From assembly GCF_000708285.2 (NCBI RefSeq), contig NZ_JAUG01000013.1, positions 1 to 64,000 on the forward strand: 64,000 nt of DNA, read 5' to 3'. Under the pieces are notes generated by a model, which had not been told where the DNA came from, made no database searches, and saw nothing but the letters and a program-made list of their open reading frames with translations. The DNA comes from Pedobacter borealis DSM 19626. GTDB taxonomy: Bacteria; Bacteroidota; Bacteroidia; Sphingobacteriales; Sphingobacteriaceae. Below, piece by piece: positions 1 through 8,221 of this stretch (its first letter is position 1; every line of letters starts with the position of its first letter). The position numbers were made by a program, and so were the translations under genes.

Positions 1-27
1 GACAAGTAATTAATTTTTATAAATTCG

Positions 28-62
28 AAAGCCTTACAGTTTTAAATTATAAGGCTTTTTTT
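28..62 (+). terminator. Rho-independent terminator for a gene left of the window
   Basis: A 9-bp stem (AAAGCCTTA at 28-36 with TAAGGCTTT at 50-58) is followed by a run of T on the + strand. It would end a + strand transcript entering from the left; that gene is outside the window. Confidence 0.75.
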
Positions 63-100
63 ATGGTCATAGTTCTAATATGCCTATTTTTTGCCTCGGA

Positions 101-700
101 TTCTCTACGTGCTCTGCGGTAAAAAAGATATTGTAAGACTTTTTTTATAACCACAATTCTATATGAATGTTTTTTTACACGGAAAATTGATCAGCTCAAT
201 TCTTTTGTCATCCTGAATGCAATGAAGGATCTTTAAACGAAGTAAAATGGGTGGAATTAATTCTGCGATAATTTGCGTTATCCGTGGGAAAAACTTCTGC
301 TATAGGTTCCCGCAGATTTAAGAAGATAGACGCAGATTGTAGCTAATTTTTGTTTTGCACCCAACTCTGCGAATCTTTGCGTATTTCTCTACGTGCTCTG
401 CTGTAAAAAAGATATTGTCAGACTTTTTTTATAACCACAATTCTATATGAATGTTTTTTTACACGGAAAATTGATCATCTCAATTCTTTTGTCATCCTGA
501 ATGTAATGAAGGATCTTTAAACGAAGCAAAATGGGTGGAATTAATTCTGCAGTAATCTGCGTTATCCGCGTGAAAAACTTCTGCTATAGGTTCCCGCAGA
601 TTTAAGAAGATAGACGCAGATTGTAGCTAATTTTTGTTTTGCACACAACTCTGTGATTCTTTGTGTATTTCTCTCTGCGTGCTTTGCGGTAAAAAAGATA
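101..700. repeat. Tandem 284-bp repeat, two full copies plus a partial third
   Basis: Copy 1 spans 101-384 and copy 2 spans 385-668, exactly 284 bp each and nearly identical; a third copy starts at 669 and decays within about 30 bp, just before the rnz stop. Each unit holds an eroded intergenic repeat around GTCATCCTGAATG and another around CCCGCAGATTTAAG. I find no convincing reading frame. This accounts for the gene-free stretch 63-707. Confidence 0.9.
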
Positions 701-707
701 AAAATAC

Positions 708-1616
708 CTAAAGATGAAAAGTTCTCCCCTCTACAGCCAGCTCCGTATTTTCGAAAACAGATTGTGCTTCTTCTAAAAGCATTTGTAAGGTTTTGTAACG
801 TGAAGAAAAATGGCCGATAAGTAATTTCTTTACACCATTGATTTTGGCCACCTCTGCTGCCTGTAAAGCGGTTGTATGATGTGTTTCTTTAGCCCTATCC
901 AATAAATCGTGCATAAAGGTAGTTTCGTGGTATAAGGTGTCACAATCTTTTATGGTAGCAAAGTAACTTTCATCAAATAAGGTATCAGAGCAATAGGCGT
1001 AACATCTTGGTGCATCTGCTTCGGTGGTATAATCTTCACTGCGTAAAATATCGCCATTTGGTAGTTCTACATCAATTCCTTTTTTTAAGGCCGTATAATA
1101 AGCCATAGGTACTTCATTCGTCTTCTCTTTTATTAGTTTGCGCTGACGTTTCTTTTGCTGAAAAATAAATCCCGTTGTAGGGATACGGTGATTTAAAACA
1201 ATAGTTTTAACTGTTAAATCACTATTCTCGAATATCTGTCTGGACTCATCGGCTTCAATCGGGAAAAACTCAATTGGATATCTTAATACTGTATCAGAAT
1301 ATTTGAACTGAATCTCTAAAATTTCCAATAAAGGCTTGGGGCCAAATATCTGCATGGGTTTTATCCTGCCGTTTAAATGCAAACTGGAAAGCAAGCCTAT
1401 TAAACCGAAATAATGATCGCCATGTAAGTGGCTGATAAAGATATAATCGATGCGGGCGGCTTTAAGGTTATACTTGGTCAATTGTTGTTGTGTGCCTTCA
1501 CCACAATCGATGAGGTAATATTTTTCATTACAATTTAAAAGCTGTGCCGATGGGTTCCTGTTAAATACAGGAGTAGCAGAACTGCTTCCTAAAATTGTAA
1601 CTTCAAATTTCATCAT
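708..1616 (-). CDS. rnz: Ribonuclease Z
   Basis: tRNA 3'-end endonuclease of the metallo-beta-lactamase fold; it removes 3' trailers from tRNA precursors in the cytoplasm. At 302 residues it matches the short RNase Z form. The zinc-binding motif is seen as SHLHGDH (H63, H65, D67, H68), with further likely ligands in LNHR near 142, the Asp of YCSDTLF near 211 and the His of LIGHFSSRY near the C-terminus. Two adjacent ATG codons (1616 and 1613) could both start it; starting MKFEV matches homologues slightly better. It lies downstream of the STAS gene, but the terminator at 1626-1660 stands between them, so it may have its own promoter. Confidence 0.95.
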   Translation of the reverse strand: MMKFEVTILGSSSATPVFNRNPSAQLLNCNEKYYLIDCGEGTQQQLTKYNLKAARIDYIFISHLHGDHYFGLIGLLSSLHLNGRIKPMQIFGPKPLLEILEIQFKYSDTVLRYPIEFFPIEADESRQIFENSDLTVKTIVLNHRIPTTGFIFQQKKRQRKLIKEKTNEVPMAYYTALKKGIDVELPNGDILRSEDYTTEADAPRCYAYCSDTLFDESYFATIKDCDTLYHETTFMHDLLDRAKETHHTTALQAAEVAKINGVKKLLIGHFSSRYKTLQMLLEEAQSVFENTELAVEGRTFHL

Positions 1617-1625
1617 GATAAGATA

Positions 1626-1660
1626 TAAAAAGCCTCGTAGATTTTTAGAAACTACGAGGC
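1626..1660 (-). terminator. Terminator downstream of the STAS gene
   Basis: A perfect 9-bp stem (GCCTCGTAG at 1632-1640, CTACGAGGC at 1652-1660) followed on the minus strand by a T-rich tract. It sits between the STAS stop and the rnz start, only about 10 bp before rnz. Confidence 0.8.
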
Positions 1661-1682
1661 CGGAATGTTATTTAAATATTTG

Positions 1683-2060
1683 TTATTTAGCGCCTCTAAA
1701 CTCTTTCTCCAACTCATCCATGAAAATAAAATCAGTTGCTTCGTCTATTGTATTAACAAACGTTACAGATTGGAATATGTTTGATAATTCGATAATCGAT
1801 GCCAACTCATCATTAATTCCGGTTACAATAAATAACCCACCTGCCGATTTGCAAAGCCTATCGCCAACCAATAAACAGCTTAAATCCTGCGCATCGCTAC
1901 ACTCTGTAACATGACTTAAATCAACAATTATATTTTGAAATCCCTCTGCGTTGAGCAAATAGAACTCTGATTTTAGTCCTGGAGCATTATCGTTTGTAAA
2001 CTTAGGTTCTTCTAACTTTAAGGTTACATATTTATCGTGTTTATCTACTGAAAATTTCAT
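1683..2060 (-). CDS. STAS-domain protein with a degenerate phosphorylation site
   Basis: A single STAS domain of 125 residues, the fold of anti-sigma-factor antagonists such as SpoIIAA/RsbV. Similar proteins are commonly found beside rnz in Bacteroidota. The landmark DLS followed by V appears at 47-51, but the usual DSSGL motif reads DAQDL at 56-60, so the phosphorylatable serine is replaced (Gln58 by my alignment). If the alignment is right, this copy cannot be switched by an RsbW-type kinase. It is 44 bp downstream of purC on the same strand and followed by a strong terminator, so purC and this gene may be co-transcribed. No anti-sigma factor is seen in the window. Confidence 0.8.
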   Translation of the reverse strand: MKFSVDKHDKYVTLKLEEPKFTNDNAPGLKSEFYLLNAEGFQNIIVDLSHVTECSDAQDLSCLLVGDRLCKSAGGLFIVTGINDELASIIELSNIFQSVTFVNTIDEATDFIFMDELEKEFRGAK

Positions 2061-2103
2061 CTCTCTAATCTTTATTTTACTAATGTATAAATTTCTTTCG
2101 AAT

Positions 2104-3048
2104 TTAAAGTGTTTCTAAAGCCTTTAAAACATTGGTTTCAATGCGGCTAGAAATGGCATCAGCATCAGCTTTTATAAAGGTCTCACCTACAATTTGTTCG
2201 TAAAGTTCGATGTAACGTTCTGAAATTGAATTTACAATTTCAGGTGTCATTTCTGGCACAACCTGACCATCTTTCCCCTGAAAACCATTTTCGATTAACC
2301 ATTTTCTTACAAATTCTTTCGAAAGTTGCTTTTGTGGCTCATTATTATTCTGGCGGTCCTGATATCCTTCTGCATAAAAATAGCGTGAAGAATCTGGTGT
2401 ATGTATTTCGTCGATCAAATAAATTACGCCATCAGCAGTACCGAACTCGTATTTCGTATCCACTAAAATCAATCCGCTTTTTGCAGCAATCTCAGTTCCG
2501 CGTTGATATAGTGCGTAAGTATATTCTTCTAATTTTTCGTAGTCTGTTATAGAAACAATGCCTTTTGCTAAAATATCTTCTTTTGAAATGTCTTCATCAT
2601 GCCCTACTGAAGCTTTTGTTGTTGGGGTAATAATGGGCTGAGGTAGTTTATCGTTTTCTTTTAATCCATCAGGTAGAGAAACACCACACACCGAACGTTT
2701 TCCTGCACTATATTCGCGCCATGCATGACCGGCTAAGTAACCTCTAATTACCATTTCAACCTTAAAAGGCTCACAGATACGGCCAATCGTAACCATTGGA
2801 TCTGGCACGGCTAAAACCCAGTTAGGAACGATATCCTGGGTAGCTGCTAAAAACTTAGCTGCAATTTGGTTTAATACCTGTCCTTTAAATGAAATAGCTT
2901 CAGGCAATACTACATCAAAGGCAGAAATACGGTCTGATACCACCATCACCATAAACTGGTCGGCAATAGTATATACATCGCGAACTTTACCTTTGTAAAA
3001 ATTACTTTGATTTGGGAAATTGAAATGAGTTTCTTTTAGTGCTTTCAT
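2104..3048 (-). CDS. purC: Phosphoribosylaminoimidazole-succinocarboxamide synthase
   Basis: SAICAR synthase of purine biosynthesis; joins aspartate to CAIR using ATP. At 314 residues it is the longer eukaryote-like form rather than the roughly 240-residue E. coli form. Visible signatures are YKGKVRDVY (18-26), [20 protein letters not shown] and DTKYEFG, covering the ATP and substrate sites. The start at 3048 gives a proper N-terminus (MKALKETHF). Other pur genes are not adjacent. Confidence 0.96.
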   Translation of the reverse strand: MKALKETHFNFPNQSNFYKGKVRDVYTIADQFMVMVVSDRISAFDVVLPEAISFKGQVLNQIAAKFLAATQDIVPNWVLAVPDPMVTIGRICEPFKVEMVIRGYLAGHAWREYSAGKRSVCGVSLPDGLKENDKLPQPIITPTTKASVGHDEDISKEDILAKGIVSITDYEKLEEYTYALYQRGTEIAAKSGLILVDTKYEFGTADGVIYLIDEIHTPDSSRYFYAEGYQDRQNNNEPQKQLSKEFVRKWLIENGFQGKDGQVVPEMTPEIVNSISERYIELYEQIVGETFIKADADAISSRIETNVLKALETL

Positions 3049-3070
3049 GAGGGGATAAAAATAGGAAAAA

Positions 3071-3106
3071 AGTCCGAAAGTCCGAAAGTCCGAAAGTCTG
3101 AAAGTC
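3071..3106. repeat. Short tandem repeat, 8-bp unit
   Basis: Four head-to-tail units of AGTCCGAA (the fourth is AGTCTGAA), then a partial fifth, in the 113-bp gap between phoH and purC. The rest of the gap (3107-3150) continues with related AGTC/GACT words. Too short and uniform to be a CRISPR. Confidence 0.85.
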
Positions 3107-3161
3107 TTTAGTCCATAGTCGATTTAGACTCAAGACTATAGACTATTGACTCGGGACTCTT

Positions 3162-4121
3162 CTATTGAATATCGCCGTAAGCTTTCAAGATATCTTTCAC
3201 TAGTTTATGTCTTACCACATCTTCACCGCTTAAGTAAATAATATCGATGCCTTTAATATCTTCTAAAATCCTTAAGCCGTTAAATAAACCCGACATCTGT
3301 TTTTTAGGCAAATCGATCTGTGTAACATCGCCAGTGACAATAAATTTAGCAGTTGGCCCCATACGGGTTAAAAACATTTTCAACTGCATATCGGTGGCAT
3401 TTTGCGCCTCATCTAAGATCACGAAACAGTTATCTAAAGTACGTCCGCGCATAAATGCCAGTGGCGCAATTTCTATCGTACGGTTTTCGATGTAGAATTT
3501 CAATTTCTCCGCAGGGATCATATCATCCAGCGCATCGTACAGTGGACGTAAATACGGATCTATTTTTTCTTTTAAATCCCCCGGTAAGAAACCAAGGTTT
3601 TCCCCTGCTTCAACTGCCGGACGGGTTAAAATGATCCGTTTAATTTCTTTGTTCTTTAATGCCCTAACTGCCAGTGCTACGGCGGTATATGTTTTTCCTG
3701 TTCCTGCAGGGCCAATGGCAAATAAGATGTCATTTTTAGCAATACTGCTTACCATTTTGCGCTGATTAGCGGTTCTTGCCTTAACCAAAAGGCCGTTTGT
3801 GCCAAAAACAATTACTTCTCCACCACCTCCTGTAGGTTGTTCTACATCTTTTTTTACTACACCGGCTGCTTTTGCACCTAGTATAGATTCTACGTCGTTA
3901 TTGGTGAGTGAGCTATATTTCTCGAGGTGTGCAATAAGCTGGTTAAACTTATCCTCGAAAGCCTTAAGTTCCTGTTCATCACCGAGAACCTTAACATCAC
4001 TACCTCTCGCTACCAGTTTCAACTTCGCGAAAGCACCTTTAATCATTTCGTAATTCTCGTTATTCGGCCCCCAAAAGTGAGCAGGATTTACGGTATCCAG
4101 AGTTAATTTTAATTCGTTCAA
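3162..4121 (-). CDS. phoH: PhoH-like ATPase (YbeZ family)
   Basis: Cytoplasmic P-loop NTPase of the PhoH family, associated with RNA metabolism and ribosome-linked functions; in many bacteria it neighbours ybeY, which is not seen here. 319 residues, the family's usual length. Walker A is GPAGTGKT (137-144) and Walker B is ILDEAQN (Asp237, Glu238), with VTGDVTQIDLP typical of the family downstream. The N-terminal 90 residues match the family's KH-like leader. Transcribed toward purC, with the short 8-bp repeats in between. Divergent from the SAM-hydrolase gene. Confidence 0.93.
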   Translation of the reverse strand: MNELKLTLDTVNPAHFWGPNNENYEMIKGAFAKLKLVARGSDVKVLGDEQELKAFEDKFNQLIAHLEKYSSLTNNDVESILGAKAAGVVKKDVEQPTGGGGEVIVFGTNGLLVKARTANQRKMVSSIAKNDILFAIGPAGTGKTYTAVALAVRALKNKEIKRIILTRPAVEAGENLGFLPGDLKEKIDPYLRPLYDALDDMIPAEKLKFYIENRTIEIAPLAFMRGRTLDNCFVILDEAQNATDMQLKMFLTRMGPTAKFIVTGDVTQIDLPKKQMSGLFNGLRILEDIKGIDIIYLSGEDVVRHKLVKDILKAYGDIQ

Positions 4122-4224
4122 ACTGTAGTATTTTAAAAAGTTATCGGGGTATATTAATTAAAATTTGAATATTTGCAGACGCTTAGGCCCGTACACAAGA
4201 ATAAGCAATAATAATGAATTTTTA

Positions 4225-5004
4225 ATGGGGATAATTACTTTAACAACAGATTTAGGTTCAAAAGATTTTTACCAGAGTGCCCTTAAAGGTAGTCTGTTGA
4301 GTCTTATGCCTAATGTTAATTTAGTTGATATTACCCATGAGGTTCCATCATTCAATATTTCGTACGCAGCCTTTGTGCTAAAAAACGCTTATCCTTACTT
4401 TCCGAAGAACACGGTGCACTTAATCGGTATCGATTCTGTATACAGTGAAAACACCAAATATATTGCTGTAAAACACCGTGATCACTTTTTTGTAGGGGCT
4501 GATAATGGTATTTTTTCCCTTCTTTTTGACGATGTTCCGGAAGATGTGGTAGAGCTGAACATTATGCAGGATTTGAAATATCTCCACTTCCCTTTGGTTG
4601 ATATTTTTGTTAAAGCAGCAACGCATTTAGCCAAAGGTGGCAAACTGAAAGACATCGGTTTACCTGTAGCAGAAATTGAACAGAAGATGCTTTTACATCC
4701 TGTGATTGAACGAGATGTGATCCGCGGAAGTGTGATATATATTGATACTTTTTGCAATGTAATTACCAACATTACTAAAGATCTTTTCACCAAAATACAG
4801 AAGAACAGGGACTTTACTTTATACTTTAGAAAAAGCGAAACCATTACGCAATTGAGCTGGCATTACAATGAAGTACAGGAAGGTGAAAAGCTTTGTCTGT
4901 TCGGGATTAGTAACCACTTGGAAATTGCGATTAATAAAGGTAAAGCAAGTGGTTTATTAGGTTTGCATTTAGGTGATATTGTACGGGTGGAGTTTCATCC
5001 TTAG
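4225..5004 (+). CDS. SAM-hydroxide adenosyltransferase (DUF62 family)
   Basis: Member of the fluorinase/chlorinase/DUF62 superfamily, which in most bacteria hydrolyses S-adenosylmethionine to adenosine and methionine. The N-terminal half carries LTTDLGSKDFY with the substrate Asp9, and the middle holds GADNGIFS; the C-terminal half has the beta-barrel-type segment with YIDTFCNVITNI. I place the start at 4225 (MGIITLTTDLG, 259 residues): an in-frame ATG at 4165 would add 20 residues with no counterpart in the family. Divergent from phoH. Hydrolysis rather than halogenation is inferred from the family, not read from the sequence. Confidence 0.88.
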   Translation: MGIITLTTDLGSKDFYQSALKGSLLSLMPNVNLVDITHEVPSFNISYAAFVLKNAYPYFPKNTVHLIGIDSVYSENTKYIAVKHRDHFFVGADNGIFSLLFDDVPEDVVELNIMQDLKYLHFPLVDIFVKAATHLAKGGKLKDIGLPVAEIEQKMLLHPVIERDVIRGSVIYIDTFCNVITNITKDLFTKIQKNRDFTLYFRKSETITQLSWHYNEVQEGEKLCLFGISNHLEIAINKGKASGLLGLHLGDIVRVEFHP

Positions 5005-5057
5005 ATGTGGTCAAAGCAGAAACACTGAGGCTAGATTTAGCAAATAATAAAAAGTGG

Positions 5058-5122
5058 TCGTCATGCTGAATTTATTTCAGCATCTATCTTGAAAAGACTC
5101 TGAAATAAATTCAGAGTGACGG
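5058..5122. repeat. REP-like palindromic doublet
   Basis: Two palindromic halves, TCATGCTGAATTTATTTCAG then TGAAATAAATTCAGAGTGAC, forming an imperfect hairpin. Same family as the elements at 11658, 14470, 22798 and 42609. Confidence 0.85.
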
Positions 5123-5164
5123 AATACAACAAAACAACTTTCACCCTTTTCACGTTTATATCCC

Positions 5165-5689
5165 ATGAAGAAATATTTTTATCTGCTTACTATTTTATTG
5201 CTGAACCTACATGCCTTTGCACAGCAAGATACTGCTGCCTATGCTGCTCAGCGAGCTAAAGTAAATTCGTTACTTGCAGAAAGAAGTACCAAGTTTGGTC
5301 AGTATGATGAAAGTTTAAATCAACGAACTGGAATATTCGGATGGCAAACCAAACGTGATATTAAAAATTCTAATGAAATTCTTCGCCAGGTAGTTTTAAC
5401 CGACAACAATATTTTCAAAGAGCTGAAAGTATTAATGGATTATAAAGATTTGCAAAACCAGCAGAAAGTAGCCGTGGCGGATAATTCTCAGGAACGCTTG
5501 GAACGTTATATGCAAACCATTAAAAAACTACAGGATCAGAATGCGCAGCTCAAAGAAGATTTAGAGAAAAAGAATAAAGGAGGTTTATCAACCTACATCA
5601 TCGCCTTTTTGATTTTAGTAATGGCAGGTGGATTTTATTTCTTCAGCAAAAAACTTCAGGGGTATAAAACTGCTAAAATCAGCTCTTAA
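5165..5689 (+). CDS. Secreted/membrane-anchored coiled-coil protein
   Basis: Function not recognised. 174 residues with a signal peptide (1-20, ending HAFAQQ), a helical middle and a Lys/Gln/Glu-rich coiled coil at about 105-140, then one membrane segment (about 144-162) and a short basic cytoplasmic tail. The body would therefore sit in the periplasm, anchored at the C-terminus. Similar small coiled-coil proteins are common in Bacteroidota and, as I recall, are sometimes mislabelled as a tRNA methyltransferase; no methyltransferase motif is visible. Only 53 bp upstream of the 48-residue gene at 5743, so the two may form a unit. Confidence 0.7.
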   Translation: MKKYFYLLTILLLNLHAFAQQDTAAYAAQRAKVNSLLAERSTKFGQYDESLNQRTGIFGWQTKRDIKNSNEILRQVVLTDNNIFKELKVLMDYKDLQNQQKVAVADNSQERLERYMQTIKKLQDQNAQLKEDLEKKNKGGLSTYIIAFLILVMAGGFYFFSKKLQGYKTAKISS

Positions 5690-5742
5690 AATTTCAATCG
5701 GATTTTAGCCACTTTGCAACCAGTAAAAGCAATTGACAAATT

Positions 5743-5889
5743 ATGAAAAAAGAACTGTTTAAAATCTTGGTGAAGATAAATAAGGCGCTTTTACCAAGTT
5801 TGTATAAAAAAGATCCAAATAAGCTGACTACTTTTCAGAAGGCGATTTTGGGCTACCGCTATTGGGTGCTAACGAATGCGTTAGATTAA
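5743..5889 (+). CDS. Conserved 48-residue small basic protein
   Basis: Small gene (ATG 5743, TAA 5887-5889) coding for 48 residues, beginning MKKELFKILVKINKALLPS and ending RYWVLTNALD. This pattern (short Lys-rich amphipathic N-terminus, LLPS, then an aromatic-rich YRYW-NALD end) matches a family of tiny Bacteroidota proteins that I recall being wrongly labelled SsrA-binding protein; true SmpB is about 150 residues. Followed immediately by a strong hairpin at 5893-5929. Role unknown. Confidence 0.75.
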   Translation: MKKELFKILVKINKALLPSLYKKDPNKLTTFQKAILGYRYWVLTNALD

Positions 5890-5892
5890 ATA

Positions 5893-5929
5893 TTAGACCT
5901 TACAGGTTTTTAAAACCTGTAAGGTCTAA
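5893..5929. terminator. Bidirectional terminator hairpin between convergent genes
   Basis: A perfect stem (about 17 bp, TTAGACCTTACAGGTTTT with its complement) around a minimal loop, with A/T-rich flanks. It can end the + strand small gene and the - strand serA transcript. The core ACCTTACAGGTTTT resembles the hairpin at 39241-39270, so it may be a mobile repeat serving as terminator. Confidence 0.8.
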
Positions 5930-5934
5930 ATAAA

Positions 5935-6885
5935 TTACTTCTTAAAATGCTCAATAATCAACGTTGCCAGTTCCGTACCAATACGTTCTTGTGCTTCGTT
6001 GGTTGATGCACCAATATGTGGTGTTAAAGAGATTTTTGGATGGGTTAAAATTTCTGCCAATGGTGTAGGCTCGTTATCGAAAACATCTAAACCAGCGAAA
6101 GAAACTTTACCAGAATTTAGCGCTTCAATTAAAGCTGGCTCATCAATTGTTCCACCGCGTGAACAGTTTACAATACCTACTCCGTTTTTCATTTTAGCAA
6201 ATTCTTCTGCACCTAAAATCGGTTTATCAGCAAATGGAGTATGTAAACTAAAGAAATCACTTCCTGTAATTACCTCATCTAAAGAAACCGTTTTAATTGG
6301 AATACTTACTGACTTTCCACCTTGGAATTCTAAAGTGATTTCAGATTCTGAAGGATATAAATCGTAAGCCAAAACATTCATACCTAAGCCTAAAGCCACT
6401 TTTGCAGTAGCGCGACCGATACGACCGAAACCAATAATACCGATGGTTTTACCGCTTAATTCAGTTCCTTTAGCATAAGCTTTTTTCAGGTTATTGAATT
6501 GAGTAGAACCTTCTACAGGCATTTTACGGTTAGCATCCTGTAAGAATCTGATACCTGTAAATAAGTGAGAAAATACCAATTCGGCAACTGATAATGAAGA
6601 TGCAGCTGGCGTGTTTACCACATTAACACCTTGACTACGTGCGTATTCAACATCGATATTATCCATGCCCACCCCACCTCTACCAATTAATTTGATATTG
6701 GGTACAGCATCAATTAATTCTTTTCTAACTTTTGTTGCACTACGTACAGTAATGGCATCATAGTTTTTTAATGCTTCAGCTAATTTATCCTGAGGAACGG
6801 TTTCAGTATCAACCTGGAAACCTGCTTTTTCTAATAATTCTTTTCCGATCGGATCAATCCCATCGTTTGCTAATATTTTAATCAT
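5935..6885 (-). CDS. serA: D-3-phosphoglycerate dehydrogenase, short form
   Basis: First step of serine synthesis: NAD-dependent oxidation of 3-phosphoglycerate. The dinucleotide-binding motif GFGRIG is at 152-157; catalytic Arg in NCSRGGTIDE, Glu in DNEP and His in TPHIGAST are all present. At 316 residues it lacks the C-terminal ACT domain that gives serine feedback in E. coli SerA, so it belongs to the short type III-like group. It follows serC on the same strand with a 77-bp gap, a serC-serA unit. Confidence 0.93.
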   Translation of the reverse strand: MIKILANDGIDPIGKELLEKAGFQVDTETVPQDKLAEALKNYDAITVRSATKVRKELIDAVPNIKLIGRGGVGMDNIDVEYARSQGVNVVNTPAASSLSVAELVFSHLFTGIRFLQDANRKMPVEGSTQFNNLKKAYAKGTELSGKTIGIIGFGRIGRATAKVALGLGMNVLAYDLYPSESEITLEFQGGKSVSIPIKTVSLDEVITGSDFFSLHTPFADKPILGAEEFAKMKNGVGIVNCSRGGTIDEPALIEALNSGKVSFAGLDVFDNEPTPLAEILTHPKISLTPHIGASTNEAQERIGTELATLIIEHFKK

Positions 6886-6941
6886 TGTATGTATGATTGC
6901 ACAGATTTGATTGATTACACCGATTAAATAATCGCAGCAAT

Positions 6942-6959
6942 CATCTGTGGTTAAAATTT
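6942..6959. repeat. Dispersed intergenic word shared with 17114-17130
   Basis: CATCTGTGGTTAAAATT occurs here in the serC-serA gap and again at 17114-17130, where it forms one arm of a hairpin. It is part of the eroded CACAGATT-type intergenic repeat common in these genomes. Confidence 0.6.
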
Positions 6960-6962
6960 AAA

Positions 6963-8036
6963 TTAATTTGCTTTTGCTTGTTGTTCTTCAAATACCTGCA
7001 TGGCATCTACCAAAGCGTGTACGCTTGTAATTGGCAATGCATTATACATCGATGCACGGAAACCACCAACGCTTCTGTGTCCTTTAATACCTACGATACC
7101 TTGCTCTTCTGCATATTTCAAGAATGGTTTTTCCAATTCTGGGTTTTCCATTACGAAACAAATGTTCATTCTAGAGCGGTCTTCAACTGAACAAGTTCCT
7201 TTAAATAATGGATTACGGTCGATTTCTCTGTAAAGTGCCTCAGCTTTTTGTTTGTTTTCTTTTTCAATCTCAGCAACACCACCTTTCGATTTTAACCAAC
7301 GTAAATTTAATAAAGCTACATAGATTGAGAAAACTGGAGGTGTATTGTACATCGAATCGTTATCGATATGCGATTGATAGTTCAACATAGATGGAATTTT
7401 ACGGTCAATTTTCCCTAAAATTTCATTCTTAACAATAGCGATAGTTAAACCAGCAGGGCCTACATTTTTTTGAGCTCCGGCATAAATTAAATCGAATTTA
7501 GAAACATCGATTACACGGCTCATGATATCAGAAGACATATCGCAAACAACCGGAATGTTTGTTTTAGGTACTTCGAAAAGCTCAGTTCCGTAAATGGTAT
7601 TGTTTGAAGTATAGTGGAAATAAGCACTATCAGCAGGAATTTCAAAATCCTTTGGAATGAATGTATAGTTCGCATCTTTAGACGAGGCAACTACATTCAC
7701 ATTACCGATAAATTTAGCTTCTTTTAATGCTTTGGTTGCCCAAACACCAGTATCTAAATAACTTGCTGTTTGTCCATCGCCCAATAAATTCATCGGAACC
7801 ATTGCAAACTGTAAACTTGCACCACCTTGTAAAAATAAAACGGAATAACCCGACGGCACATTTAATAATTCCTTTACCAACTTATCAGCTTCAGCAACAA
7901 CTGCCTCAAATTCGGTTGTTCTGTGCGAAATTTCTAAAATTGATAATCCATCGTTAAAATCTAAAACAGCCTGAGCTGCTTGTTTAAACACTTCTTGAGG
8001 TAAAATACAAGGGCCTGCGCCAAAATTATGCTTCAT
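6963..8036 (-). CDS. serC: Phosphoserine aminotransferase
   Basis: PLP-dependent class V aminotransferase converting 3-phosphohydroxypyruvate and glutamate to phosphoserine; also serves pyridoxine synthesis in many bacteria. 357 residues, the normal length. The N-terminal HNFGAGPC and the PLP lysine K190 in [11 protein letters not shown] are clear; SHRT (38-41) is the usual phosphate-binding region. First gene of the serC-serA unit; a perfect 10-bp inverted repeat lies just upstream at 8051-8098. Confidence 0.96.
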   Translation of the reverse strand: MKHNFGAGPCILPQEVFKQAAQAVLDFNDGLSILEISHRTTEFEAVVAEADKLVKELLNVPSGYSVLFLQGGASLQFAMVPMNLLGDGQTASYLDTGVWATKALKEAKFIGNVNVVASSKDANYTFIPKDFEIPADSAYFHYTSNNTIYGTELFEVPKTNIPVVCDMSSDIMSRVIDVSKFDLIYAGAQKNVGPAGLTIAIVKNEILGKIDRKIPSMLNYQSHIDNDSMYNTPPVFSIYVALLNLRWLKSKGGVAEIEKENKQKAEALYREIDRNPLFKGTCSVEDRSRMNICFVMENPELEKPFLKYAEEQGIVGIKGHRSVGGFRASMYNALPITSVHALVDAMQVFEEQQAKAN

Positions 8037-8050
8037 CTTATTATATAATG

Positions 8051-8098
8051 TTTTATGGGCGTAAATGTAAAATTTTTAAAGCAGTTATGCCCATAAAA
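8051..8098. promoter_or_regulatory. 10-bp inverted repeat upstream of serC
   Basis: TTTTATGGGC (8051-8060) and GCCCATAAAA (8089-8098) are perfect inverted copies with a 28-bp spacer, 15 bp upstream of the serC start. It could be an operator or a leader hairpin; the centre-to-centre distance is 38 bp. Confidence 0.45.
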
Positions 8099-8221
8099 TC
8101 GTATCATAAAAAATTAAATTTTGTTAAAAATCTCGACAAAATAGCGCGTTTTGTTGCTTTTTTGATAAAAGAATTCGTTAATCAGAAGTGCGAAAAGATT
8201 AACACCGATAGATTTAGTAGT

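Noticed and set aside
3071..3106. CRISPR-like short repeats
   Set aside because: The 8-bp unit has no spacers and is a simple tandem repeat.
4165..4224. Longer start for the SAM-hydrolase gene
   Set aside because: It would add 20 residues not seen in the family; the ATG at 4225 gives the standard N-terminus.
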